From: Chengkuizengella axinellae
GTDB taxonomy: Bacteria > Bacillota > Bacilli > Paenibacillales > KCTC-33759
DNA length: 64,000 nucleotides
Reading direction: 5' to 3'
NCBI RefSeq assembly: GCF_030730905.1
Contig: NZ_JAVAMP010000004.1
Location: 223,226-287,225, forward strand
Shown one piece after another: positions 45,074-53,913 of the stretch; positions within the stretch are counted from its first letter, which is position 1, and every line of letters begins with the position of its first letter. The notes below the pieces were generated by a model that worked only from the letters and a program-made list of their open reading frames with translations, was not told where the DNA came from and ran no database searches. The position numbers and the translations under genes are program-made.

Positions 45074-45217
45074 TTACCCCAATTTCGTAATGTTAATATT
45101 AAACCCTCCCGGTTGCTGCTCTTCAACAAGATAATCATTATTCGATACTATGAATGTGTTACTTAAAAGAACCGTTAAGCTTAATCCTAAAATTAAAGAA
45201 ACTATATATTTTTTCAT
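45074..45217 (-). CDS. Secreted 47-aa pheromone-like peptide, first gene of the tox-like operon
   Basis: ATG at 45217 opens a 47-codon gene with a typical export signal (MKKYIVSLILGLSLTVLLSN) and a polar tail (residues 25-47) ending EEQQPGGFNINITKLG. The size, signal and tail match Phr/PapR/NprX pro-peptides. It is the first gene behind a promoter block shared with the aldolase operon. If it activates an HTH-TPR receptor, transcription of the operon would boost its own signal. Which receptor (31768 or 50350) it pairs with is not shown. Confidence 0.78.
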   Translation of the reverse strand: MKKYIVSLILGLSLTVLLSNTFIVSNNDYLVEEQQPGGFNINITKLG

Positions 45218-45237
45218 TTATTTTTTTCCTCTCTGTC

Positions 45238-45292
45238 ATTTGTTAATCAAATTGTAATACATGCAAAATGTTAAATGTAAGAAGTAAAGTTT
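45238..45292 (-). promoter_or_regulatory. Shared promoter block of the pheromone/tox-like operon
   Basis: This 55-base block is 48/55 identical to 50152-50206. On the minus strand it carries a weak -35 (TTACAT, complement of 45275-45280) and a TACAAT -10 (complement of 45251-45256) 18 bases apart, with the conserved AAACTTTACTTC just upstream of the -35. A poor -35 with conserved upstream sequence is typical of activator-dependent promoters. Confidence 0.75.
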
Positions 45293-45371
45293 CACTTTAT
45301 TTTCTTGCATTTAACTATGTGTTTTTCAATCAAATTTAACAAAATATACAAAGGAAAAATGCTGAAACACA

Positions 45372-45416
45372 AAAAAACTCCCACGCTGCTTAAATAAAGG
45401 CAGAATGAAAGCTATT
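45372..45416 (-). terminator. Probable terminator of the aldolase/ATP-grasp operon
   Basis: The AAAAAAACTCCCACGCTGC...GCAGAATGAAAGCT stretch is a diverged copy of the hairpin at 50284-50327 and lies just after the last ATP-grasp gene. Pairing is weaker (GCTGC/GCAG core). Confidence 0.45.
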
Positions 45417-45429
45417 TTTAATCTAGTAT

Positions 45430-46632
45430 TCATTTTTTTAATTTAATATCTAAGTTATCCTCAAAAAAAACAATGGATTGCTCATTTAATTTTTTAGAAT
45501 TCGATTTTACAATGACATGCCCAGCTCGAGTATGAGAATCAACGGCTTTCTTAATTTTGTCACCGACATTATAATATATAGACCATTGATGAATATTATC
45601 ATCCGTAATCTCATCTAAAAAACCTTTACTTAATAGTGTTCCTTCTTCAAATGACAAAAACTTAATTGAAGTACACTGAGTATGTTGAGGAATTTGCAGC
45701 TTCAAAACAGATGAATCATAGTGTGACTTTATACCCAGCTCATACTGATCAAAACCAGTTGATAGATTATGTAAATATGGTATATAGTCCCCTCCAGGTC
45801 TTGTATGCATTTCAATAACAACTATTTTATTGTCTTTAATATTCCTTTTAACTTCAATATGACTAGGTCCATACTCAACACCTATCGTTGTTAATGCTTC
45901 CTTCGTTATATGTACAATATTTTCATATAGTTCTTGACTTATTGCTGCCGGTGTAGTATGGCCTATTTCAATAAAATGTGGGTTTTCAGATGTGGTTTTC
46001 TCAGTAATCCCTAGTATAAAATGATCTCCATTTGATGAAACTATTTCAACACTATATTCAGGTCCCTCAATAAAAGGTTCAAATATCCATTTGTTATAAT
46101 CCTTATTGCTATGCTTTAAGAACCATTCAGTCCATTTCTCCTGATTATCTATAAAGAATATATTTTTACTTCCCACACCATCAAAAGGCTTTATAATAAA
46201 AGGAACTGGAATGGGCAAAATATTTTTTTCAAATTCATGAATATATCCCAGTTTATAATTAAGCTTTAATAAATGATTGTCAGAAAATATTTCTCTCATT
46301 CTTGATTTATCTCTAGTAGATTTAACTACTTTACACTGATTAGTTGGCAATCCAAGTTGTTCACTAAGAATGGCTGCTGATTCTAATCCCATTTCAGTAA
46401 AGCTAGTAACTAAATCAATCTTAGTATAACGTTTTGTTATGTCTATTAATTTTTGGTGAATTTCATCTGTATCCTCTAAACTATTTACTAAAATAATACT
46501 ATCGACTCGCTCTGACACAACATTAGGTATTTCTGAAGATCTTGGACTTATTACAATACATTTAAAACCTAATTTTATTGCTGCAAGCACCCCATATTCA
46601 CTTGGTCCTAAAATAACTATTAATTTATCCAT
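45430..46632 (-). CDS. ATP-grasp ligase (BacD/biotin-carboxylase type) 1
   Basis: This 400-aa enzyme has the ATP-grasp pattern: FIIKPFDGVGSKNIF (ATP-binding Lys and Gly loop), FEPFIEGPEYSVE and VIEMHTRPGGDYIP (metal-binding Glu and catalytic Arg). Such enzymes activate a carboxylate as acyl-phosphate and join it to an amine, as in the L-amino-acid ligase BacD. The C-terminal domain is about 100 aa. It overlaps the next ATP-grasp gene by eight bases. Substrates are unknown; two ATP-grasps in one operon suggest stepwise peptide or amide formation. Confidence 0.87.
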   Translation of the reverse strand: MDKLIVILGPSEYGVLAAIKLGFKCIVISPRSSEIPNVVSERVDSIILVNSLEDTDEIHQKLIDITKRYTKIDLVTSFTEMGLESAAILSEQLGLPTNQCKVVKSTRDKSRMREIFSDNHLLKLNYKLGYIHEFEKNILPIPVPFIIKPFDGVGSKNIFFIDNQEKWTEWFLKHSNKDYNKWIFEPFIEGPEYSVEIVSSNGDHFILGITEKTTSENPHFIEIGHTTPAAISQELYENIVHITKEALTTIGVEYGPSHIEVKRNIKDNKIVVIEMHTRPGGDYIPYLHNLSTGFDQYELGIKSHYDSSVLKLQIPQHTQCTSIKFLSFEEGTLLSKGFLDEITDDNIHQWSIYYNVGDKIKKAVDSHTRAGHVIVKSNSKKLNEQSIVFFEDNLDIKLKK

Positions 46633-47857
46633 TTACTACACTCCATTCTAATAAATTTATTGCCTCTTTCGCTTTTTTTTGAGCTTCTTCTTTCGAATCT
46701 CCTTTTGTAATAATGTAACCTAAGCGATTATAACTACTTCTTATATTAGTAGAGTGATATGGGAGTTTATTAATACTCATTCTTATGAAGCCTGCCATAT
46801 TTTTTATTCTTCTCTTCTCTTTTACTGCTACATATTTCCCAGAAGTTAATGGCAGGGCAAACTGAATAGATGCATACTTTCGCTTCTTATTTTGTATACC
46901 AATATCTATCGCGATTGATTGATTCACAACATGTTCTATCATATTAACTCCTGTTGAAATTTCTACTAATTCTGGAATACAATCTCCTGCTAACCTAGGA
47001 TTAATTTCTACTAAATAGACATCATTTTCATCAATAAAAAATTCGATATGAGCAGATCCAAAATCAAGTTCAAATAAATGAAGAAGGTTAGCTAATTTAT
47101 CCTGTAGATTATTTACAGGGATGTTTAAAGACCCAGTCACATGACCACACTCCACAGAATGACTACCATATGTTTCTTTCTCTGTAATTGAAATAAGGTT
47201 CCATTTTGAGTTAGAAAATATCATTTCAGCAGAAAATTCTTTTCCAACAATAAGTTCTTCAATAAGCCACTCTTTTTCAAGTTGATAACCCCTTTCATTT
47301 ATTTCCCTTTTCATTTCTTTTCGTAATGAGTTTCTTAACTGCTCTTCAGACTTGCAGATTGTTACTCCATTACTTCCACTATCATCTACTGGTTTAATAA
47401 CACATGGATATTTTAAACTCATCTTTTCTATATCTTCCATTGAAGAAACTACACTATACTTTGGTTGTGATATCTGTTTAAATTTATTCTTTCTGATGTG
47501 GTCACGCATCTTCCTTTTGTTCCTTACTTTTTCTAAAGAAGGAATTTGATGTCCTGGTAAATGTAAATGCTCTGCTAACACTGCAGCAGGTATAAGATGG
47601 TAATCATCAAATGCTAAAATTCCAGAATAATTCAAATGATTCTTTTTTATAAATTCCTTCATTTTATCAACATCATAAGTATCGATAACAAGGCTTTCAT
47701 CAGCAAGTTTTTGAGGATGATTATCTTCCATTGTTTTATATTGATCAAAGTCGGAAGTCCAAAAGTGAACTTCATAACCTTTCTCCTTCGCAATCTTCAT
47801 TGCTTCTGATCCAGTTCCTGTAGTATTTGTCTCTATAAATAAAATTTTATTGCTCAT
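46625..47857 (-). CDS. ATP-grasp ligase 2
   Basis: This 410-aa ATP-grasp ligase carries PCVIKPVDDSGSNGVTIC, EELIVGKEFSAE, GSAHIEFFI and LVEINPRLAGDCIPE. The ATG at 47857 (SNKILFIETNTTGTG) follows GAAGGAGAGA, so the earlier frame is not used. The N-terminal FIETNTTGTGSEAM resembles that of the plus-strand ligase at 60522 (VEATTSGSGLEVV), which marks the two as paralogues. It follows an MFS exporter in the operon. Confidence 0.87.
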   Translation of the reverse strand: MSNKILFIETNTTGTGSEAMKIAKEKGYEVHFWTSDFDQYKTMEDNHPQKLADESLVIDTYDVDKMKEFIKKNHLNYSGILAFDDYHLIPAAVLAEHLHLPGHQIPSLEKVRNKRKMRDHIRKNKFKQISQPKYSVVSSMEDIEKMSLKYPCVIKPVDDSGSNGVTICKSEEQLRNSLRKEMKREINERGYQLEKEWLIEELIVGKEFSAEMIFSNSKWNLISITEKETYGSHSVECGHVTGSLNIPVNNLQDKLANLLHLFELDFGSAHIEFFIDENDVYLVEINPRLAGDCIPELVEISTGVNMIEHVVNQSIAIDIGIQNKKRKYASIQFALPLTSGKYVAVKEKRRIKNMAGFIRMSINKLPYHSTNIRSSYNRLGYIITKGDSKEEAQKKAKEAINLLEWSVVNG

Positions 47858-47906
47858 ATACTCTCTCTCCTTCATTATTGTTATTGTATTTATTACAATT
47901 ATGGAA

Positions 47907-49064
47907 TTAATAATTTACTTTTAATTTGGAGGTTATAAGATATAGTGTTAAAATGCAGGTTGAAAGTAAAGATAATAATAAAAACGTATGACTATTGAAG
48001 TAATTATAAATATTTAAACCTATAAAACCTCCCAGAGATTCACCTAATCCCCAAACAACTCCTGCTATTCCAAATGCCCATGAAGAACTTAATCCACCTC
48101 TGTTAGAAACTAAATCACTATCAATTGTAGGAACCCATATTACTTCACTAATACTAAACAAAATAATAGCAACTACTACATAAGTAATGTTAGGTGCAAA
48201 CCAAAGAATGAAGAAAGAAATGGTTATTAATATAAAAGCAATGGAATACCACATTTTTTTAGAAAGGTAAGATTGAATTCTAGGAAATATTCCCTGAGTG
48301 CAAATTACAGTTACAGCATTTACTGTAAATAGAATTCCGATCGTTTTTCCTGTAAAACCATCCGAAAATACAATAGGAAATGTAGTAAATATTTGAATAT
48401 ATAAAAACCAAAAGATAGAAGTAAATAATGTAAAATTAATAAATACCTTCAAACTGCTATTATCTTTTCCATATCTAATAAACTCAATAAAGCTTATACT
48501 TTTCCCGCGATTTAATTGAACTTTAGGTAGTAATAAGGAAATGATTCCTGCAAAAATATAATTATACATTCCAATCATTAACAAGTAGTTAGGATTCCAA
48601 TCTAATATGATCCCACCCAGTAAAGGACCAATTGCTGAACCCACATTTACTGCGATGTTAAGCAATGCATATGAACTTAACCGTTTAGATTCCTCATACA
48701 TTGAGATATGTGTCTTTAAGGAAATATTATACAAGGAAATAAAGATTCCTAAGGTAATGACTAATAACATTAACATTAAATAGTTATTAGAATATGTCAT
48801 TAGAAGGAGTATAAGTGCAGATCCAAATAATCCAACAATTAAGCTGTTCTTTAATCCGAGCTTGTTAATGATTCCACCTACAAATGCACTTCCAGCCTTG
48901 GACATAAAAGTAAATGATGCAACAATGATACTTGCTTTTCCTATGTCTAAATCTTTAACATCAATTAGCCAAATGGATAACAGTGGAATAATGATAAAAA
49001 AACCAATGGAATTAAAAGCTCTGATGAAAAAATTGAGCAATCCTTCATTTTTTACTTTAAGCAT
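47907..49064 (-). CDS. MFS transporter 1 of the biosynthetic region
   Basis: This 385-aa protein has 11-12 membrane helices of the MFS fold (FIRAFNSIGFFIIIPLLSIWL at the start, NSLIVGLFGSALILLLM). The gene overlaps the threonine aldolase gene by eight bases, so the two are translationally coupled. It resembles drug/product exporters of the DHA1 type. A second MFS gene (55699) begins the other minus-strand operon, so each operon carries its own exporter. Confidence 0.87.
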   Translation of the reverse strand: MLKVKNEGLLNFFIRAFNSIGFFIIIPLLSIWLIDVKDLDIGKASIIVASFTFMSKAGSAFVGGIINKLGLKNSLIVGLFGSALILLLMTYSNNYLMLMLLVITLGIFISLYNISLKTHISMYEESKRLSSYALLNIAVNVGSAIGPLLGGIILDWNPNYLLMIGMYNYIFAGIISLLLPKVQLNRGKSISFIEFIRYGKDNSSLKVFINFTLFTSIFWFLYIQIFTTFPIVFSDGFTGKTIGILFTVNAVTVICTQGIFPRIQSYLSKKMWYSIAFILITISFFILWFAPNITYVVVAIILFSISEVIWVPTIDSDLVSNRGGLSSSWAFGIAGVVWGLGESLGGFIGLNIYNYFNSHTFLLLSLLSTCILTLYLITSKLKVNY

Positions 49065-50115
49065 AAGCCGGCTCCTTTGTTAAATTTCTTACTGATTTTT
49101 TTATAATTTCTGCTGCTATATATATATCTGCTGCTGTTATTTCTCTATTGATAACAATCCTTACAATCCCAGGCAACCAATCGAAAACTAATAATCCATA
49201 ATCTTTACACTTTTTTATAAAGTTACTAGTATCCAGAGTTAAATTGTTTAAATCTAAAAAAATCATATTCGTTTCTATATTTTCAATATCTATACATATC
49301 TCAGGAATCTGATTTAATAATATAGCCAATTCCTTTGTAAGTTGGTGATCACGGTGTATATCAAGCAAATGATAATCTAATGCATGTTGAGCAGCAGCTG
49401 CGTATATACCTATTTGATGTAAGCCTCCACCAAATTGTTTTCTAATTGCCCTAGCATCTTTTATGAATTCTTGATTTCCCATCAGCATAGATCCGTAAGG
49501 TGCACCAAGACCTTTAGCAAAACAAACACTCAAACTATCAACGTTTCTAGCATATTCTTTTAATGGAATTCCTGTTGCAATATGTGCATTAAATAATCTA
49601 GCTCCATCCAAATGAAGAGATATACCAATCTCCCTAGTATAATGATATAAAGATCTGATAGTTTCGATTGGAAACGTCTTTCCTTGATAATAATTTATTG
49701 TATTTTCAATACTAACTAACTGAGGTTTTGAGTATAATGCACCTCTAGGTTTTGAGTTTATAAGCTCTTCAACATCATGTTTAGTAATGATTCCGTCTTT
49801 TTTTCTCACACAATTCAAAACAGCTCTACTAAGTATCGCAGTAGAAGCACTTTCATAAAAATTAATATGATAATTTGCTTCAGTTATGATCTCATTTCCC
49901 TCATCTACATGAGCTTTTATAGCCACTTGATTTGCCATTGTTCCACTTGGAATAAATAACGCACCTTCAACTTCAAATAAATCTTTACAATATTCTTCTA
50001 AATCATTTACACTTTTATCTTCACCATAACAATCATCACCTACAATAGCAGTCTTCATTACTTCACGCATTTCCTCTGATGGTTTGGTTAACGTATCACT
50101 TCTCATATCAATCAT
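49057..50115 (-). CDS. Low-specificity threonine aldolase-like PLP enzyme
   Basis: This 352-aa fold-type I PLP enzyme begins MIDMRSDTLTKPSEEM, as threonine aldolases do, and has the PLP lysine in SLSVCFAKGLGAPYGS and HLDGARLFNA. It would split Thr or allo-Thr to Gly and acetaldehyde, or run in reverse to make beta-hydroxy amino acids. As first gene of an ATP-grasp operon it most likely supplies an unusual beta-hydroxy amino acid or glycine. It starts 43 bases behind the promoter shared with the tox-like operon. Confidence 0.88.
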   Translation of the reverse strand: MIDMRSDTLTKPSEEMREVMKTAIVGDDCYGEDKSVNDLEEYCKDLFEVEGALFIPSGTMANQVAIKAHVDEGNEIITEANYHINFYESASTAILSRAVLNCVRKKDGIITKHDVEELINSKPRGALYSKPQLVSIENTINYYQGKTFPIETIRSLYHYTREIGISLHLDGARLFNAHIATGIPLKEYARNVDSLSVCFAKGLGAPYGSMLMGNQEFIKDARAIRKQFGGGLHQIGIYAAAAQHALDYHLLDIHRDHQLTKELAILLNQIPEICIDIENIETNMIFLDLNNLTLDTSNFIKKCKDYGLLVFDWLPGIVRIVINREITAADIYIAAEIIKKSVRNLTKEPAYA

Positions 50116-50151
50116 TTCCTAAGAACACCTCACATAAATTATTTAAATGTT

Positions 50152-50206
50152 ATTTGTTAATTAAATTGTAATTTACACAAATTGTTTAATGTAAGAAGTA
50201 AAGTTT
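50152..50206 (-). promoter_or_regulatory. Shared promoter block of the aldolase operon
   Basis: 55-base block, 48/55 identical to 45238-45292, at the same distance scale from the start codon. TTACAT (complement of 50189-50194) and TACAAT (complement of 50165-50170) are 18 bases apart. The AAGTAAAGTTT edge is fully conserved. Confidence 0.75.
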
Positions 50207-50283
50207 TGTATTATTTTAATGAATTAAAACAATGTATTTTTCTAAGGATTTAACAAACTCAATGTATAAAGCTAAGTAAATAA

Positions 50284-50327
50284 AAAAGCTCTCATTCTGC
50301 TCAATAATAAATACAGAATGAAAGCTT
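50284..50327. terminator. Terminator after the second HTH-TPR gene
   Basis: AAAGCTCTCATTCTG (50286-50300) pairs with CAGAATGAAAGCTT (50314-50327) with one mismatch. On the minus strand it is followed by TTTTTTAT. Confidence 0.75.
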
Positions 50328-50349
50328 ATGATGTTAAATTCTTTATTTG

Positions 50350-51627
50350 TTATTCTATAATTCCATTTGATATACGATAATAGTCAGATGCTTTTTTATA
50401 GAATCTATATTCATAATAATAATTTGCCAACTCTTCGGCCAGGGATGTAACCAAGGAAGTTTGACTTTCTTGTAATGCTAAATCAATTGTCTTTTTCATT
50501 TGTTTCTCGTAATAAAGTTCGTCTCCTCTACTTTTATAAATTTGTGCTTTTATTCCATTTAACTCCACATAAAGATAAGATAAATTATTAATATTAGCAA
50601 TTTCTAACGCTATAGATAAATAATGATCTACCTTTTCCCAATTTTTCTTTTTGAGATAGATTTCTAACATGGCATTATAAGAATATATTTTATCCTTTTT
50701 CACTTCTAGACTATCGATAATGTCAATCGCTTTCTCAAAATGAAAAATAGCTAGTTCATCATCTTCCATTTTTTGATAGACTCTACCAATGTTATATTCA
50801 ATAGATGATTGTAGTTGAAAATCAATTCGTTCTTTTTCTTCAAGTCGTTCTTGAGCAGTGTTTAGGTATTTTAAAGATTCTTCTAAGCGATCCATCAAAT
50901 GATACTGAACCGCTATTGTAATCATGGTTTTTATAATTCCCATTGTGAAATTATTCATTTCAAATATATGCAATGCTTTCTTAGAGTAAATTAGACTTAA
51001 ACTTTTATCTTCTAAAATACGCTGCTTTACTATACTAATATTATAATAAAATTTTGCACTTTCCATAGAAAATTCATCTTCAATAAGTCTCTCAGCTTTT
51101 GTTAAATAGTAGTTTGCCTTTTCATAAAGCTGTTTTGTAAAAAAGTAATTGCCATATTTTCGATATAAATAAATAAAATCTTTATGATAATGATCATGAA
51201 TTGAATCCTCATTTATGACTCTCTTAGAAACATCATATAGTTTGTCTGTTTCCTCTACATTATGATTAGTGTAATGACCGATTAATACCCCAAAAATTTT
51301 AGCCAAAAGATGTTGAGTATGTACTTCAATAGAATTCATGTGCAAGAATGTAAGGTCTTGATCATCGATTGTTGTCTCATTATCTACATACTTATTTACA
51401 ATCTCTTCTATTTTTTCTTCTTTGTGTGCTTGACTATAATTTCCTGTTATATCTTCGATTGTAATAGATAATCTTTGACAAATATCATTTAAAAATGAAT
51501 TCGATGGTTTAATCTTCCCATTCTCAATTCTACTTAAATAGGTTATAGAAGAAATCCCTTCTACTAATTCTCCTTGAGTCAGTTTTTTATGTATACGAAT
51601 TTGTCTTATTTTTTCTCCAATATCTAT
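50350..51627 (-). CDS. HTH-TPR regulator (RRNPP family), second copy, likely ATA start
   Basis: The frame encodes an XRE helix-turn-helix (IGEKIRQIRIHKKLTQGELV, then ISSITYLSRIENGKIKPSN) followed by TPR repeats, in all about 425 aa, the same layout as 31768-33006 (412 aa). No ATG, GTG or TTG exists between the upstream stop and the helix-turn-helix. A GGGAGGGG site lies 6 bases before an ATA at 51627-51625, exactly where the paralogue has its TTG (xxIG(E/S)). Translation from the internal TTG at 51345 would lose the DNA-binding domain. Either a rare ATA start is used or the start codon was mutated. It is downstream of the ribD-like gene and upstream of the shared promoter. Confidence 0.8.
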   Translation of the reverse strand: MDIGEKIRQIRIHKKLTQGELVEGISSITYLSRIENGKIKPSNSFLNDICQRLSITIEDITGNYSQAHKEEKIEEIVNKYVDNETTIDDQDLTFLHMNSIEVHTQHLLAKIFGVLIGHYTNHNVEETDKLYDVSKRVINEDSIHDHYHKDFIYLYRKYGNYFFTKQLYEKANYYLTKAERLIEDEFSMESAKFYYNISIVKQRILEDKSLSLIYSKKALHIFEMNNFTMGIIKTMITIAVQYHLMDRLEESLKYLNTAQERLEEKERIDFQLQSSIEYNIGRVYQKMEDDELAIFHFEKAIDIIDSLEVKKDKIYSYNAMLEIYLKKKNWEKVDHYLSIALEIANINNLSYLYVELNGIKAQIYKSRGDELYYEKQMKKTIDLALQESQTSLVTSLAEELANYYYEYRFYKKASDYYRISNGIIE

Positions 51628-51690
51628 ATCAGACCCCTCCCAAATATGAAAATCTTCACGTTCTTTTAGATTTTATTTTAATAGGTAAAA

Positions 51691-52797
51691 TCAATCACTA
51701 ATATAATTAGGATAACCTATAATACATATATCATTATTAAAATTATGAGTCACTAAATTTTCTAAGACTATCGATTCACTCATTTTTTCAAAACCTTTGA
51801 AATGAAAGTTAGCAGGTGCGACTTCTCCACCTATAATTTTAGGTGCATACATCAATATAATTTTATCAATTAATTTAGCCTCTAACATCGCTCCATTTAA
51901 CCTGCCCCCACCTTCTAATAAGATGGATCCAACTCCTTGCTCAGCTAATTGTTGCATTGCTATTACTAAATCAACGTGTTTATTATTTCCACATATTATG
52001 ACACTGATACCTTGTTGTTTAAAATGGTCTATTGTATTACAAGGTGCATTTTCAGTAGTTAATAAAATGGTCTTTGCACTTTTATCCTGTATCGCTTTTG
52101 AATCAAGTGGAGTTCGTAAATTCGAATCCACAATAATCCGAATAGGATGTAGACCTATAACAGGAAGTCTTGTCGTAAGAGATGGATCATCTGCAATCAC
52201 GGTCTCAACTCCAACCATTATAGCTTGATGCTGATGTCTCAACGTGTGAATATACTCACGTGAAGTTTCATTCGTAATCCATCTACTGTCTCCCGTTTTT
52301 GAAGCAATTTTACCATCTAAAGTAGATGCGGTTTTTAATGTTACAAAAGGCATCTTTTTTGTAATGAATTTACTGAACATTTCATTCAACCTAATAGCAT
52401 GTTTTTCTAGTACACCTACTTCTACCTCTATACCTGCATCTTTTAATATTTGAATTCCATGACCAGAGACTTGAGGGTTGGCATCTTGACATGCAATCAC
52501 AACTCTACTTACTTTTTCTTTTACTAATCGTTCTGCACAAGCTGGAGTTTTCCCATAATAACTACATGGTTCCAATGTTACATAGGCTGTGCTACCTTCT
52601 GCATCTTTTCCAGCCATCTGTAAAGCCTGCACCTCAGCATGCTCCGTACCCATCTTCAAGTGTGCACCCATCCCAATAATTCTTCCTTTTTTTACGATGA
52701 TACAACCCACAACAGGATTTAAAGTAGTTTGTCCTTTTGTTGCTTCTGCTAGTTGTAAAGCTAGTCTCATATAAGTTTCATCGTTCAATTGCTGCAA
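51691..52797 (-). CDS. RibD-like bifunctional deaminase/reductase (ToxE-like)
   Basis: This 368-aa protein has the cytidine-deaminase-like zinc domain of RibD (GTEHAEVQAL for H-A-E, and TLEPCSYYGKTPACAERL for PC...C) and a C-terminal reductase domain (TLKTASTLDGKIAS, SILLEGGGRLNGA). RibD deaminates and reduces the pyrimidine made by GTP cyclohydrolase II. ToxE of toxoflavin clusters is a RibD-type deaminase. The start is taken as the TTG at 52797 after AGAGGTGA. It is the last gene of the MFS/ATP-grasp/GNAT/racemase operon rather than next to GTP cyclohydrolase II. No ribE or ribH is near, so it is not a riboflavin operon. Confidence 0.88.
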   Translation of the reverse strand: MQQLNDETYMRLALQLAEATKGQTTLNPVVGCIIVKKGRIIGMGAHLKMGTEHAEVQALQMAGKDAEGSTAYVTLEPCSYYGKTPACAERLVKEKVSRVVIACQDANPQVSGHGIQILKDAGIEVEVGVLEKHAIRLNEMFSKFITKKMPFVTLKTASTLDGKIASKTGDSRWITNETSREYIHTLRHQHQAIMVGVETVIADDPSLTTRLPVIGLHPIRIIVDSNLRTPLDSKAIQDKSAKTILLTTENAPCNTIDHFKQQGISVIICGNNKHVDLVIAMQQLAEQGVGSILLEGGGRLNGAMLEAKLIDKIILMYAPKIIGGEVAPANFHFKGFEKMSESIVLENLVTHNFNNDICIIGYPNYISD

Positions 52798-52835
52798 TAT
52801 ATCACCTCTTGTCACTATCAAAATATAAATATTTC

Positions 52836-53909
52836 CTATACTATTTTTTGCTGGATAAATGAAGAAGCCATAGCTGTTATAATACTCGAATATGTGACAA
52901 CATCAAATTTAATCATTTGTCCTACTCTATAATGATGCTTACTATCTGTTATGTCTATAATTAAATGATCACTACTAGCTCCTTCAACTGAAATATTTGG
53001 ATCGATTGGATGTAATCCATTCATATCCATATCCTGTCTACCAATTGCTAAAATAACTCTTGTTCTAATTCCTTTATCTTTAAACGACTGAATATTACCA
53101 AAAGCATTCATTTTAGCACGATTTCCTCTTGGATACGAAGGTTTCTTATGAATCTCTATAATTTCTGCCTCTAATGTAACAATATTTGATTCCCAACCAG
53201 ATAATTTTTTCCCATGACCAATTTCAAAACCTAAAAAGACAGATTGATTTATACGTAGATGAGTAATGCCTTTAGGTAACCTTCCTTCATAAATCATCTG
53301 AAGGCTGCTGGAATTACCCCCAGATACAATTGGCAGTAAAAGATTATATCGACGCCGGAGTTCTTCCGCTAAAGTTACTAGCATCCCATAATTTTTTTCT
53401 GTTGGCATGATTCCTCCAAAGCAAGTAAGGTTTGTTCCAATGCCTTCAAGTTGTACACCTTCAATATTAAGGATAGATTCAACGGTATGGAAGATATCGT
53501 TAATATCCTCACACCAGATACCTTCACGTAAATCCCCTACATCAATCATAAGGATGATAGAATGTACTTCATTCATTCTAGCTGCTGAATTTCCTAAAGC
53601 TCTAATGACCTTAATTTCTGAATTCAAACTATAGTCAGCGTATTTTACCACCTCATTTGTTTCACTCAATTTAGGTGATCGAAGCAGCATTTTTTTTATG
53701 TTAAGATGTTCTAGTTTCATTAAATTCTCAATACGTGAATCTGCTAAAAAATCTACTCCTGCTTCTATTTGAGCTTTAGCAAACTCTTCATTTCCACAAC
53801 AACCTTTAGTAATCCCTGCCACACTAATACCATATTGACCTGCAAGTCTAACGATCTGACTCGTATTATGTTTTACTTTCATCAAATCCATATTTAGAAT
53901 TGGTTTCAT
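52836..53909 (-). CDS. Ornithine/alanine racemase-like fold-type III PLP enzyme
   Basis: This 357-aa protein begins KPILNMDLMKVKHNTSQIV, with the PLP lysine in GISVAGITKGCCGN, as in ornithine racemase (Orr) of Clostridia and YhfX-like enzymes. Later GGNSSSLQMI and LRINQSVFLG fit the same group. The ATG at 53909 lies 4 bases after the GNAT stop; the frame extends another 34 codons inside that gene but without a ribosome binding site. It probably provides a D-amino acid for the peptide product. Confidence 0.85.
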   Translation of the reverse strand: MKPILNMDLMKVKHNTSQIVRLAGQYGISVAGITKGCCGNEEFAKAQIEAGVDFLADSRIENLMKLEHLNIKKMLLRSPKLSETNEVVKYADYSLNSEIKVIRALGNSAARMNEVHSIILMIDVGDLREGIWCEDINDIFHTVESILNIEGVQLEGIGTNLTCFGGIMPTEKNYGMLVTLAEELRRRYNLLLPIVSGGNSSSLQMIYEGRLPKGITHLRINQSVFLGFEIGHGKKLSGWESNIVTLEAEIIEIHKKPSYPRGNRAKMNAFGNIQSFKDKGIRTRVILAIGRQDMDMNGLHPIDPNISVEGASSDHLIIDITDSKHHYRVGQMIKFDVVTYSSIITAMASSFIQQKIV

Positions 53910-53913
53910 AGCT

